Below, in pieces: positions 18,483 to 27,623 of a stretch of DNA of 64,000 bases; position 1 is the stretch's first letter; each line of letters starts with the position of its first letter. Below the pieces are notes generated by a model, which saw only the letters and a program-made list of their open reading frames with translations, had not been told where the DNA came from and ran no database searches. The DNA comes from Bradyrhizobium sp. URHD0069 (GTDB lineage: Bacteria > Pseudomonadota > Alphaproteobacteria > Rhizobiales > Xanthobacteraceae): assembly GCF_000701345.1 (NCBI RefSeq), contig NZ_JNIJ01000028.1:29545-93544 (forward strand). The letters are read 5' to 3'. The position numbers were made by a program, and so were the translations under genes.

Positions 18483-18758
18483 TTAGGAAACGGCGAGCTG
18501 GCTTTCCTTCGCCACCCGTTCAAAAGCCTCGGTCGAGTTCTTGATCCGGTACTGGCAGTCGTCGCCGTCGGTCGGCAGCAGCCGGATCACCTCATAAGTG
18601 CCGGTGGCGGCCGGACGTGCGACATTGCTGGCAGTGAAATAAACAGTCTCTCCAACGCTGAATTTGTGCTTCAACGCTTTCTCCATTACGCAAACGCCGG
18701 CCGCGCCCACGATCCCCGCTGCGACAAACCGACTGAGCACCCGGCGGGTATATAGCAT
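18483..18758 (-). CDS. Conserved small hypothetical protein
   Basis: A 91-residue protein whose last 65 residues form a compact beta-rich domain: KFSVGETVYFTASN, TYEVIRLLPTDGDDCQYRIKNS and ESQL. This resembles small SH3-like rhizobial proteins of unknown function. The ATG at 18758 has GGGAG seven bases upstream, which decides the start; it adds a hydrophobic segment (FVAAGIVGAAGVCVM) that may be a short anchor. A downstream ATG at 18686 would give the domain alone but lacks a ribosome binding site. Confidence 0.6.
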   Translation of the reverse strand: MLYTRRVLSRFVAAGIVGAAGVCVMEKALKHKFSVGETVYFTASNVARPAATGTYEVIRLLPTDGDDCQYRIKNSTEAFERVAKESQLAVS

Positions 18759-19004
18759 AGCGCCGCTCCCGTTGACCAGTTACATCGGGACATAGCAAAT
18801 GCGCGAACTTGCAGGTTTTTCAGTGCGATAAACCCGCTTTCGTGGGTTCCGGAGGAATCGGCCCTGCCGCGCTCCGGAACCGCGCTGCCTAGCCTTGGGC
18901 CGCATCCGAGAGCCTGCCGTCCGGACCGGCATCATCCACCGCGGTTGGAAGTTGCTGCACCAAAACCTTGGCGGGTTGATCGACCGCCGGTCCGCAATTT
19001 GGGC

Positions 19005-19661
19005 TCACACGGCTTCGAATTTCTCGATCACGAGGGTTTCGGCAAGCCCCGCCTGGGTCCACTCCTGAAACGCCGGCAACGACATCATCGTATCCATGTA
19101 GTCTCGCGCGTCGGGCGCGACCTCGATCGCATAGATGCGAAAACGATGCACCACCGGCGCAAACATGGCATCCGCGCCGCCAAAATCTCCGAACAGGAAC
19201 GGTCCCATCTTTCCGTAGCGCCAGCGGCACTCGATCCAGATTTGCTCGATGCGCCCGATATTGGCGCGCGCATCCGCCGACAGCGCGATCGCGCCGATCG
19301 GGCGATGCAGGTTCATGCCGCATTCGTTGCGCAGCGCCATAAAACCTGAATGCATCTCTGCTGAAATCGAACGCGCGTGCGCACGGCGAGCGCGGTCCTC
19401 AGGCCACAGCCTGGCTTCGGGAAACCGTTCGGCGATGTATTCGATGATCGCCAGCGAATCCCAGATCGTGACATCGCCATCGATCAGCGCCGGTACCTTG
19501 CCGGAATGCGTAAAACTCAAGATCCGCTGTTTATCCGCCTCGCCGGTGTACAGCGGGATGAAAACTTCCTCGAATTCGATGTTGTTGGCTCGCAGCGCCA
19601 GCCATGCCCGCATCGACCAGGACGAATAGTTCTTGTTGCCGATCACGAGCTTCAAAGCCAT
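19005..19661 (-). CDS. Glutathione S-transferase family protein
   Basis: The 218-residue protein has a thioredoxin-like N-terminal domain (LVIGNKNYSSWSMRAWLAL; Ser residues at the GSH-activating position, zeta/maleylacetoacetate-isomerase-like start) with the cis-Pro strand GKVPALIDGDVTIWDSLAIIEYIAE, and an all-helical C-terminal domain. The DS motif (DSLAI) for glutathione gamma-glutamyl binding is present. Substrate is unknown. The ATG used is the only one near the family's normal start. Confidence 0.88.
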   Translation of the reverse strand: MALKLVIGNKNYSSWSMRAWLALRANNIEFEEVFIPLYTGEADKQRILSFTHSGKVPALIDGDVTIWDSLAIIEYIAERFPEARLWPEDRARRAHARSISAEMHSGFMALRNECGMNLHRPIGAIALSADARANIGRIEQIWIECRWRYGKMGPFLFGDFGGADAMFAPVVHRFRIYAIEVAPDARDYMDTMMSLPAFQEWTQAGLAETLVIEKFEAV

Positions 19662-19782
19662 TTCGCACAAATCCCTTACGCATTCGACATCCTGCCATAG
19701 CGCCAGCTGGGCGGGTGTTCAACTTGAACATCGGTGAAGGTGCATTGCTGCCTCAAGGTGACCGTGCTAATTCTCTCTCACC

Positions 19783-19889
19783 ATGATGATGATCCGCATC
19801 TCCAGTATCGCTTCGGCCTTCTTCCTCAGCCGCTAACGGCATTGCCCGCTTCGAGCGGGCGGAAGTGGGTGCCCGCTGCCATTCGGCAG
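19783..19889 (+). promoter_or_regulatory. Possible leader peptide with mutually exclusive hairpins
   Basis: A 17-codon ORF, MMMIRISSIASAFFLSR, ends at 19836. It is followed by three short complementary segments: GCCCGCT (19844-19850), AGCGGGC (19854-19860) and GCCCGCT (19871-19877). Segment 2 can pair with either 1 or 3, the layout of an attenuator, and CTGCC/GGCAG (19876-19889) makes a further small hairpin. There is no T run and no convincing Shine-Dalgarno for the ORF, so transcription attenuation is not proven. The next gene is the frameshifted dioxygenase at 19974. Confidence 0.35.
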
Positions 19890-19973
19890 TGACGCGCCCA
19901 AGGACTAGATGAGCCTTCCCCCGATCTCGCCCCGCGAGCTGACGGTGATTGGCTTAAGCGATATGAGGATTTC

Positions 19974-20791
19974 ATGCCATCGGATGTACGTGAATCGGTG
20001 CGCGCGCTCAGCGACGCACAACTGCAGCAATTTGTTCAAGACGGGTTTGTCCGGCTCGACAGAGCCTTTCCTCGAGAGCTCGCCGAGCAAGGGCAAGCCA
20101 TTCTTTGGCGCGACCTTGGATGCGATCCCTATGACCAGAAAACGTGGACGCAACCGGTCGTTCGGCTCGGTTATTATGGGCAGGAACCGTTTCGGAAAGC
20201 GGCGAACACCCCCGCGCTCCATTCCGCTTTCGATCAGCTCGTTGGAAAGGGACGTTGGTATCCGCGCGCGGATCTCGGCAGCTTTCCGGTACGCTTTCCG
20301 AGCCCGCACGATCCCGGAGATGCCGGTTGGCACGTCGATGTGAGCTTTCCCAGCGAGTCGGATGATCCGGAGGAGCGGAATGATTTCTCCTCCTGGCGGG
20401 TAAACGTGACTTCCCGCGGTCGCGCGCTGCTGATGCTGTTCCTGTTCTCCGACGTCGGCGAACTCGACGCTCCGACGCGAATACGCGTGGGCTCGCACCT
20501 CGATATCGCACGGCTTCTTGAGCCCGCCGGAGAAACGGGCATGTCGCGTCTGGCGCTGGAAGACGAGGAGCCGACCGGCCGCAAGCGCTGGCCGTGGGCG
20601 AGGCTGGCACGGTTTATTTGTGTCACCCGTTCCTGATTCATGCCGCGCAGCGGCACTGCGGGTCGACGCCACGCTTCATGGCGCAACCGCCGTTGCATCC
20701 GGCCGAGCCTTTCCGGCTCGACCAGGAGAACGGCGACTACTCGCCGGTAGAAATGGCAATCCGGCGCGCGTTGCAGCAAGGCTCCAACTGA
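19974..20791 (+). pseudogene. PhyH-like (phytanoyl-CoA dioxygenase family) oxygenase, frameshifted
   Basis: The reading frame from 19974 encodes about 200 residues of a Fe(II)/2-oxoglutarate-type oxygenase with the first iron-binding motif WHVDVSF (HxD). Near 20578-20592 similarity switches by one base: the frame that ends at 20791 continues with AVGEAGTVYLCHPFLIHAAQRH, which supplies the distal iron His and a cosubstrate-binding Arg, and ends in ALQQGSN. The first frame instead runs into an Arg/Trp-rich stretch and stops at 20636. A single-base insertion, or a loss of two, explains it. Either it is a recent pseudogene or the base call is wrong. Length when joined is about 270 residues. Confidence 0.8.
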
Positions 20792-20860
20792 AAAAGCGAC
20801 TGAGCCGCCAGGGCCGGAAATTCTGGACCGGGCGGCCCAGCGCTTACGCCGAAGCCCACA

Positions 20861-21664
20861 CTACCCGCCCGAAAAATCCTGCGGCGTGAAGCTCAAGTCG
20901 AGCGTTTTCCATTCACCGTATCGGTCCATCGGCAACATCGCGTAGGGCTGACAGCCCTCAAGTGCACTCATCGCGCTTTGCATGAGGACCGGTCCCTTTG
21001 CCGACGCGCTGGCCTCAATCAGGACAGGCTCCGCCGCGAGCCTGCCGTCAGGCGTCATGAACACGCGCAGCTTGATCTTGATCTTGTCGGCGGGCGCAAT
21101 CGACTGGGGCAATTTCGAGCATGTCTTGAGATGACGTCGAAACTCCGTGACGAGACTGGATGCAACGTCCGCCGTCTGTGACGCCGGGGCGTCGAAATTG
21201 TCACCAGGTCTATCCGGGGGTGGATCTTGGGGTAGACCCAGAATCACGTGATATTTGACAGTCAGATCGGGCTCCGGAGGGATGAAGGCCGGCGACGGAG
21301 ACGCCGATGGGGACTGCGGCTGGACGGCAGTTTGTTGTTGAATGGGGCCTGGCATCGACAGCGCCGCCTGCTGTTGCGGCTGCGCCGCTGCCGGCTGTGG
21401 GGCGTCAGGTGCCTGCGAATCCGCGGCTTGCGAAGAAAGTTGGAAGGAGTCCGAAGGCTGCGCTGTTTTCAGCTCCGGAGGCGGCTCGACCATCTTTGGA
21501 GACTGTACGACCTCATCAGGCGAAACAAGATCAACCGTGACCGGCTCGGCCGTCACCGAACCAAACGGATGCACCTCGGAGAAGATCAGGACCATCATCA
21601 GAACCGACAGATGGCCGATCGCCGATGCCGCGATACCCGAACGTATGAACCGCCGTGATTCCAC
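20861..21664 (-). CDS. TolA/TonB-like envelope protein
   Basis: The 267-residue protein has one N-terminal membrane helix (about 12-30), a long Pro/Gln/Ala-rich spacer (50-150) and a C-terminal globular domain (170-267) with LRVFMTPDGRL and ALEGCQPYAMLPMDRYGEWKTLDLSF. This three-part arrangement matches TolA/TonB-type proteins that span the periplasm; the ending is typical of Bradyrhizobium TolA-like proteins. The tolQRB genes are not adjacent, so this is probably a paralogue. Function inferred from architecture only. Confidence 0.65.
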   Translation of the reverse strand: MESRRFIRSGIAASAIGHLSVLMMVLIFSEVHPFGSVTAEPVTVDLVSPDEVVQSPKMVEPPPELKTAQPSDSFQLSSQAADSQAPDAPQPAAAQPQQQAALSMPGPIQQQTAVQPQSPSASPSPAFIPPEPDLTVKYHVILGLPQDPPPDRPGDNFDAPASQTADVASSLVTEFRRHLKTCSKLPQSIAPADKIKIKLRVFMTPDGRLAAEPVLIEASASAKGPVLMQSAMSALEGCQPYAMLPMDRYGEWKTLDLSFTPQDFSGG

Positions 21665-21726
21665 CGTACTCGATCAATGCTTCGGCATTTGTTCCCATCC
21701 CTAGCATAGCGGCCCACACACCAGTC

Positions 21727-22557
21727 TCAATCCCATTTCGGCGCAAAGCCGAAATTGGTCAGTCGGCCTTTGGCGCTCCCCATCTGGGATATCCGGTGCA
21801 TCTCGTCGTCGGACAGTTCGAAGTCGAAGATATCGATATTTTCCGACAACCGCTCGATCTTCGAAGTCCGCGGTATCGCGGAAACATTTTGTTGCACAAG
21901 CCAGCGCAGGCAGACCTGGGCTGCGGTCTTGCCGTGGGCCTGCCCGATCTGGACCAGCGTCTGGTCGCCCTTGATACGACCCTTCGCCACCGGACTATAG
22001 GCGACCACGGCCATGCCGTGACGGGCGCATGCTTCCCGTACCTTGGTCTGGTCGAGATAGGGATGATATTCGACCTGATCGCACGCCAAAGGCTCCGGAC
22101 AGGCTGCGACGGCCTCCTCGATCAAGGCCACGGTGAAGTTCGAGACCCCGATGTGTCTGGCCATGCCGAGCTTCTTGACATGCGCCAGCGCGCCCAGCGT
22201 CTCCTGCAACGGTACATGCGGATTGGGCCAATGCAGCAGCAAGAGATCGACTTCGGAAAGGCGCAGCTTTGCCAGGCTCTCTTTAGAGGAACGCTCGAGA
22301 TCGTTCGGGGCGAAATGCGTGGTCCAGACTTTGGTGGTCACGAATACATCATTGCGCCGGACTCCCGAGGCGCGCAGGCCCTCGCCGACCTCGCGCTCGT
22401 TCTCGTAGACCTGCGCAGTATCGATGTGGCGATAGCCGAGTTTCAACGCCTGCTCGACCAGGCGGGCGCAGGTTCGTCCGCGCAGCTCCCAGGTGCCCAG
22501 CCCGATCGCGGGGATTTTTGCGCCGTTGGCCTCAATGAGTTGCATCCAGCTACTCAA
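21727..22557 (-). CDS. Aldo/keto reductase
   Basis: A 276-residue single-domain (beta/alpha)8 NAD(P)H-dependent reductase. The catalytic tetrad is visible: Asp in HIDTAQ, Tyr in VYENEREVG, Lys in TTKVW and His in LLLHWPN. The signature GVSNFTVALIEEA and the C-terminal IPRTSKIERLSENIDIFDFELS cofactor loop match the DkgA/2,5-diketo-D-gluconate reductase group (AKR5). Substrate is not determinable. It is transcribed on the same strand as the preceding HTH gene. Confidence 0.93.
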   Translation of the reverse strand: MSSWMQLIEANGAKIPAIGLGTWELRGRTCARLVEQALKLGYRHIDTAQVYENEREVGEGLRASGVRRNDVFVTTKVWTTHFAPNDLERSSKESLAKLRLSEVDLLLLHWPNPHVPLQETLGALAHVKKLGMARHIGVSNFTVALIEEAVAACPEPLACDQVEYHPYLDQTKVREACARHGMAVVAYSPVAKGRIKGDQTLVQIGQAHGKTAAQVCLRWLVQQNVSAIPRTSKIERLSENIDIFDFELSDDEMHRISQMGSAKGRLTNFGFAPKWD

Positions 22558-22657
22558 TCAAATCGAGCCTCATTATGGCCGCGAGCGGCGCATTTGCCAA
22601 CATTGCCGGGAGGAGTTCCGCGCTCAGATCGGCACTGCGATTAAGCCCTTTCGGAAA

Positions 22658-23014
22658 TCAAGTCTTGGCCAAAGCGGCAAACACGGTCTCCGGAGCACGG
22701 GCAATTACAGCGAGAAGCGCCCTCGCTGGCCCGCGCGGCATACGTTTGCCCTGCTCCCAGTTTCTGATGGTCTCAACCGGCACGCCTAACCGGGCGGCGA
22801 ATTCCTGCTGCGTCAGCCGCGCGCGCCGGCGAAGGTCGCGCACCGCCGGAGGGGTCACCATGTCCGGCGCGACCGATGTCATCGCAGGTGCGGCAGACGC
22901 GATCTTAGGCGCGACAGAGGTGGGCGCCGCAAGAGGCATCGTCGGCGCGAGCGGGAACTCTCGCCCATCGCGCAGTTCGACGATCCGTCCGTCCGCTTTC
23001 AGCCGCAAGCGCAT
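22658..23014 (-). CDS. Helix-turn-helix (XRE-like) protein
   Basis: The 118-residue protein has a short N-terminal beta segment (MRLRLKADGRIVELRDGREF), an Ala/Pro-rich linker and a C-terminal helix-turn-helix domain (about 57-115) with RRRARLTQQEFAARLGVPVETIRNWEQGKR, the pattern of NadS/HigA-like regulators. No toxin partner lies adjacent: the neighbours are mgtE and an aldo/keto reductase. It may autoregulate or act on a nearby gene; the target is unknown. Confidence 0.75.
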   Translation of the reverse strand: MRLRLKADGRIVELRDGREFPLAPTMPLAAPTSVAPKIASAAPAMTSVAPDMVTPPAVRDLRRRARLTQQEFAARLGVPVETIRNWEQGKRMPRGPARALLAVIARAPETVFAALAKT

Positions 23015-23088
23015 GCTCTACCCCATATCAGGATAGTCCGCGATGCGCGTTAAGGCCGGATTAACGATACGTTCGCCGCGTATCGGAT

Positions 23089-24525
23089 CTAGGTCAGACC
23101 GAACCATAGGCTTGCGATCCCGAGAAAGGAAAAGAACCCGACGACGTCGGTGATCGTCGTGACGAAGGTACCCGACGCCACCGCCGGATCGGCCCGCACC
23201 CGCTCCAGCACCATCGGAATCAGGATGCCGCCAAGTGCGCCGGCAACGAGATTGCAAATGATCGCAAGTCCGATCACGAGGCCAAGCCCGGGGATCTTGA
23301 ACCAGGCCACCGCGGCAATGGCGGTGATAACAGCAAAAGCCAGGCCGTTGACGAGGCCAACCAGCGCCTCGCGCATCACCACACGAAACGCATTGTTCGG
23401 CCCGAGTTCGCGGGTGGCCAATGCGCGCACCGCCACAGTCATGGTCTGGGTCGCGGCGTTGCCGCCCTGGCTGGCAACGATCGGCGCCAGCACCGCCAGC
23501 GCCACCATCTTTTCCAGTTGCTCCTCGAACAGGCCCAGTACCGAGGACGCCAGAAAGGCGGTGGCAAGGTTGACCAACAGCCAATTGAAGCGGCCCCGGG
23601 CGATGGTCCAGACATTGTCGGAAAGTTCTTCATCGCTGGTGACGCCGCCCAGCGCCCTCAAGTCCTCGTCCGCCTCTTCCTCGATCACGTCGACCACGTC
23701 GTCGATGGTAATGACGCCGACCAGCCGGTTGACGGTGTCGACGACGGGAGCCGCGACCAGATTGTACTTGCCGAACAGCCGGGCCACCTCTTCCTGGTCG
23801 TCCATGACCGAGACGCGACGGCGGTCCTCATCGATCAGATCGGCCAGCTGCACGGGCCTGCGCGAGCGCAGCAGCGCGTCCAGCGATATCGCACCCTGCC
23901 AGTGCTGCGCGTTATCGACTGCGTAGATCTCATAAAATCGATCCGGCAGGTCGGGCGTGTCGCGCATGTAGTCGATCACCTGCCCCACGGTCCAGTCTGG
24001 CGGCACCGCAATGAATTCGGTCTGCATCCGCCGGCCAGCGGAATTTTCCGGATAAAGCAGGCTGCGCTCGAGCGCGACCCGCTCCAAGGGCGGAAGCTTT
24101 TCGAGAATCTCGACCTTGTCGTGTTCGTCAAGGCTTTCAAGCAATTCGACGGCGTCATCGGATTCCAGTTCGCGAACGCCTTCCGCGACCGTCTCCGGTT
24201 CGAGTTCTTCGAGAATTTCCTCGCGGACGGCGTCGTCGACTTCATTGAGCGCCGAAAAGTCGAAATCCGCGCCCGTCAGCTCCACGAGCCTGACGCGGTC
24301 GTCGGGTTCGAGCGCCGCGATCAGGTCGCCGAGATCGGCCTCATGCAGTTCCGCGACGACAGCACGCAGCAATGGCGCATCGGCGGCATGGATGGCGCGC
24401 GCGATTTCCTCGATAAATTCGTGGCGGATTTCGCCATCTTTGTCGCGCATCGGGAGACGGTCGAGAACCGATGCATCGGCGGGTTGGACAACGTCCACAT
24501 TTTCGGCCATGCCACGCCTCGCCAA
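23089..24525 (-). CDS. mgtE: Magnesium transporter MgtE
   Basis: MgtE is a homodimeric Mg2+ channel gated by cytosolic Mg2+. The 478-residue protein has the acidic superhelical N domain (about 40-155, with repeated EDLEP-like acidic helices), a CBS pair (about 160-280) and five C-terminal membrane helices (about 300-478), including the pore region AAVASQGGNAATQT-like segment (IVASQGGNAATQTMTV). Length is standard. The gene is followed by the HTH protein. The short upstream spacer of about 100 bp shows no M-box riboswitch. Confidence 0.95.
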   Translation of the reverse strand: MARRGMAENVDVVQPADASVLDRLPMRDKDGEIRHEFIEEIARAIHAADAPLLRAVVAELHEADLGDLIAALEPDDRVRLVELTGADFDFSALNEVDDAVREEILEELEPETVAEGVRELESDDAVELLESLDEHDKVEILEKLPPLERVALERSLLYPENSAGRRMQTEFIAVPPDWTVGQVIDYMRDTPDLPDRFYEIYAVDNAQHWQGAISLDALLRSRRPVQLADLIDEDRRRVSVMDDQEEVARLFGKYNLVAAPVVDTVNRLVGVITIDDVVDVIEEEADEDLRALGGVTSDEELSDNVWTIARGRFNWLLVNLATAFLASSVLGLFEEQLEKMVALAVLAPIVASQGGNAATQTMTVAVRALATRELGPNNAFRVVMREALVGLVNGLAFAVITAIAAVAWFKIPGLGLVIGLAIICNLVAGALGGILIPMVLERVRADPAVASGTFVTTITDVVGFFSFLGIASLWFGLT

Positions 24526-24631
24526 TTTGACGGATTTGCTGAATTCGTCTGAGTGTCGCTTCAGGCATTACCCAATGCGCAACACCTGGCGCAATGATAA
24601 ATATGCGGCGGCAGAAAGGGCTCGGAAGTTC

Positions 24632-25411
24632 ATGAACGTGCTGAGGGCTATCCTTGTTGCCTCGATGGCGTGGAGCGTGGCGGCGCAGGCGGCGGAATGT
24701 CCGCGCAAGGGATCGCTCGGCACCTCGCGCATTCTGAGCGTCGATGCCGCCACCACGCCGCGGGTGGGCCTAATGAGCTTCCCGCAGACCTTGCCACTTG
24801 AAGACCATGAGGTCGTGCTGACGTTCGACGACGGCCCATGGCCGCCGACAACACCGCGGGTGCTGGCGGCCCTGGCCCGGGAATGCGTCCGGGCGACCTT
24901 CTTCCTGATCGGCAAGCCCGCGTCGGAACACCCCGAGCTGGTGCGAAGGATCGCGGCCGAGGGCCACTCCATCGGGCATCACACCTGGCTGCACCGCAGC
25001 CTGAAGCAAATCCCGGCAAGCGAGACCCGTGAGGAAATCGATCGCGGCATCGCCGCCGACGAGATGGCGCTTCACGGTGTCGCGACCACTACCCCAAGCA
25101 CGCCGTTCTTTCGTTTTCCGGGCCTTGAGACGACGCCGGCGACGCTTGATCTATTACAGTCGCGCCGCATCGTCGTGTTCGGGACCGACCTTTGGGCCAA
25201 CGACTGGATTCCGATGACGCCAAGCCAGCAATTGAAGCTGATCACCGATCGGCTGAGAATCGCCCGCAAAGGCATCATTCTATTCCACGACCCCCAAGCG
25301 CAAACCGCGGCCATGTTGCCGGCTTTTTTGCGCTATCTCCGGGACAATCACTATCGCGTGGTCCATGTGGTGCCAGCGGCGGTCGCGACCCATGTTAATG
25401 GCGCGCCTTGA
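24632..25411 (+). CDS. Polysaccharide deacetylase family protein (copy 1)
   Basis: A 259-residue secreted NodB-homology protein. A signal peptide ends near AAQAAE (residue 20). Motif 1 TFDDGP supplies the metal and base Asp residues, motif 2 HSIGHHTWLH the metal-binding His pair, motif 3 FFRFPG the Arg, and motif 5 ILFHD the final His. It likely removes N- or O-acetyl groups from a cell-wall or exopolysaccharide. The start was set at the ATG after GGAAG; the same frame is open for 500 bp upstream, antisense to mgtE, with no family resemblance. A longer paralogue follows 95 bp downstream. Confidence 0.9.
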   Translation: MNVLRAILVASMAWSVAAQAAECPRKGSLGTSRILSVDAATTPRVGLMSFPQTLPLEDHEVVLTFDDGPWPPTTPRVLAALARECVRATFFLIGKPASEHPELVRRIAAEGHSIGHHTWLHRSLKQIPASETREEIDRGIAADEMALHGVATTTPSTPFFRFPGLETTPATLDLLQSRRIVVFGTDLWANDWIPMTPSQQLKLITDRLRIARKGIILFHDPQAQTAAMLPAFLRYLRDNHYRVVHVVPAAVATHVNGAP

Positions 25412-25505
25412 TCCCGAGTCATGGTGTGAAAGTCGAGAGTTAAGACGGCGTTCATGACACCGTATGTAGCTATCTGCGAGTAGACGGGAATGCAGACGGT
25501 GTTTC

Positions 25506-26804
25506 ATGATCGGTAGCGTGTTGGTTGGCGTTCGTACGCGGCAATGGGTCGCCTTATGTTTGGAGCTACTCGCCCTCATCACCGCACAAACAGCATTGGC
25601 CGCCGATTGTCCTGGCCATCCCGACGCGCTCGGCACCTCGCGAACCCTGGTGGTCGACCCAAAGCAGCATCCCCGCATCGGCACCATGCAATACGCCGAA
25701 ACGTTGCCGCTCAGAGATCATGAGGTGGTGCTGACGTTCGATGACGGGCCGCTGCCGCACTACAGCAATCAAGTTTTGGACGTTCTCGCCTCGCAATGCG
25801 TGAAGGCGACCTTCTTTATCGTCGGCCGCATGGCCCAGGCCTATCCGGAAGGCGTCCGCAAGCTCCGCGAAGCCGGCCATAGCATCGGCACCCATACCCA
25901 GAATCATCCGCTGGGTATGAACCGCATGTCGATCGAGGGCGCCAGGCAGGAGATCGATGAGGGGATGGCGTCGGTGAAATCCGCGCTTGGCGATGGCACC
26001 GGGCTTGCCCCGTTCTTTCGCATCCCGGGTCTGTCGCGTACCGACGCTGTCGAGGATTATGTGGCGTCACAGGGCATTCAAACCTGGAGCGCCGATTTTC
26101 CGGCTGACGACTGGCGGCATATTTCATCCGCGCGTGTCTATGACATCGCGATGAAGCGGCTCGAGGACAAGGGAAGAGGCATTCTGCTGCTGCACGACAT
26201 CCAGGCGCGAACGGTCGCCGCCTTGCCGAATATCCTGCATGAGCTGAAGGCGCGCGGGTACCGCATCGTCCACGTGGTGCCGGCGACATCCGAGCAGCCG
26301 GCGACGCCGACGGAGCCGCAGCAATGGCAATTGCATCCGCCGTCGGAAACCGTGGCGATTACGCATTGGCCAAAAATTCCGAATTTCGTGTTTGCCGGGG
26401 CCAAAATGCTCCCCGCCCCCGCGCTGTCGGATTTGGACTGGCGCGACGGACAGGCGATGACGCTTGCGGAAGCATCGGATCATGGCAGACGGCTTACGCG
26501 CGGCGTTCCGTTGCCGCGCCAAGCGCCTTGGCCCAGGCACTTGCCGCTCGCGCTGGACAGCACCGCAATTGCGCTGCCCGTCCCGGCGCAGAGCATTTTC
26601 GAGATCCGGGAAGGCCCGCACGCGGCCTCACCGGCCGTCGCTGCTGCCTCGCATCGTACAGAACGAACCGTTCCGACCGAGTTTGAGACCGATGGCGTCA
26701 CAAGGCTGATTTCGGCCGGTGCCGGCGATTCCCAGCGCACCATCCCCGGAAGCCCGCCGGTTGTAGAGCAGACCTTGCAGCGCGTACCGCTCGGAGTGCG
26801 CTAA
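25506..26804 (+). CDS. Polysaccharide deacetylase family protein (copy 2, extended)
   Basis: A 432-residue secreted paralogue of the preceding gene. The signal peptide ends near TALAAD (residue 33). NodB-domain motifs are intact: TFDDGP, HSIGTHTQNH, FFRIPG and LLLHD. Unlike copy 1 it carries an additional 160-residue C-terminal region (about 270-432) rich in Pro, Ala and Ser without recognised domain. The shared N-terminal frame LGTSR.L.VD...PRIG.M in both genes marks a tandem duplication that later gained or lost the tail. Role: deacetylation of an extracellular or periplasmic glycan, substrate unknown. Confidence 0.9.
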   Translation: MIGSVLVGVRTRQWVALCLELLALITAQTALAADCPGHPDALGTSRTLVVDPKQHPRIGTMQYAETLPLRDHEVVLTFDDGPLPHYSNQVLDVLASQCVKATFFIVGRMAQAYPEGVRKLREAGHSIGTHTQNHPLGMNRMSIEGARQEIDEGMASVKSALGDGTGLAPFFRIPGLSRTDAVEDYVASQGIQTWSADFPADDWRHISSARVYDIAMKRLEDKGRGILLLHDIQARTVAALPNILHELKARGYRIVHVVPATSEQPATPTEPQQWQLHPPSETVAITHWPKIPNFVFAGAKMLPAPALSDLDWRDGQAMTLAEASDHGRRLTRGVPLPRQAPWPRHLPLALDSTAIALPVPAQSIFEIREGPHAASPAVAAASHRTERTVPTEFETDGVTRLISAGAGDSQRTIPGSPPVVEQTLQRVPLGVR

Positions 26805-26845
26805 CACCTTCGATCCAGACCAGGTTAGAAAGAAGCGCCTGAGGC

Positions 26846-27220
26846 TCAATTCGTGACGATCTTCGAAATGCACAAAAGCATGATCAAAGCCAGAAACAGC
26901 AGGTCGATATAAGACTTCATCTCGCCGGCATGACGCAATTCGCCGACATCGCTGACGATTTGCCTGCGCGTGGTCGATGCCGCAGGACCCTCGCCGGTGA
27001 GCCCTGCGAGACGCCGCGCCTCAAGCTCGAGCCGCTCGATGCGCTGGAAGAAATAAAACGAACGCAGCGCCGATGCCGCGCGCATCGAGGCGTAGAGCAA
27101 TACGAGGATCGCGACGATCGCGCGTTGCTGATATTTCTCGAGGAAGTTCAGGCTGTAATAGACCAGCGCCAGGAAAATAAAATTGGAGAGGGACCGATAG
27201 GCATAGCTCAGGAATTTCAT
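26846..27220 (-). CDS. Small integral membrane protein
   Basis: A 124-residue protein of unknown family with three predicted membrane helices: about 10-30 (LSNFIFLALVYYSLNFL), 33-52 (AIVAILVLLYASM) and 105-122 (IDLLFLALIMLLCISKIV). A basic/acidic cytosolic segment of 45 residues, ERLELEARRLAGL and beyond, lies between helices 2 and 3. The ATG was chosen because upstream residues in the frame are unlike a protein. It is convergent with the deacetylase pair. No function can be assigned. Confidence 0.6.
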   Translation of the reverse strand: MKFLSYAYRSLSNFIFLALVYYSLNFLEKYQQRAIVAILVLLYASMRAASALRSFYFFQRIERLELEARRLAGLTGEGPAASTTRRQIVSDVGELRHAGEMKSYIDLLFLALIMLLCISKIVTN

Positions 27221-27623
27221 GCGTGCGTTCCTATCGATGGTCGCCTGGCAGTATGAACCTGGTTTGCGGGATTTCCGCCGGCAGGCTGGAAATTCCGGAC
27301 TAAAGCCACATCCGCCAATGTACGCCAATGTCGTTAAGGCGAGCCAAACGGGCGCCGTTCGCATCGCTACGCGCGGTATTGCGGGCGTAGCGCACTCACA
27401 TCGTCCCGGCTCTTGGCCGGCATGCCCCCCATTGCACAATCTTCTTGGCGTGCTCGGAAAATGTCGAATAACCTTTACAAATCAAAGTGTTACACCAAAA
27501 ATGCGACGTTTCAGTTGCGATTTCCTGCTTTTAACGGGGCGGTCGGACTTCGTGCCCCGACCAGCGACGGCATCATGCGAATTGCGATGGGCAAATGAGC
27601 TGCCGTTAGGCCCAAGATTCGGC
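27221..27623. other. Intergenic region without recognised gene
   Basis: About 400 bp, with an AT-richer stretch around 27465-27530. I found no ORF with family resemblance and ribosome binding site, and no terminator hairpin. It presumably carries the promoter of the membrane-protein gene at 26846. Confidence 0.45.

Noticed and set aside
24116..24631. Long N-terminal extension of the first deacetylase
   Set aside because: It is antisense to mgtE, Ser/Arg-rich, and the signal peptide with a ribosome binding site begins at 24632.
24526..24631. Possible Mg-sensing riboswitch before mgtE
   Set aside because: The spacer is only about 100 bp and shows no M-box-like conserved elements.
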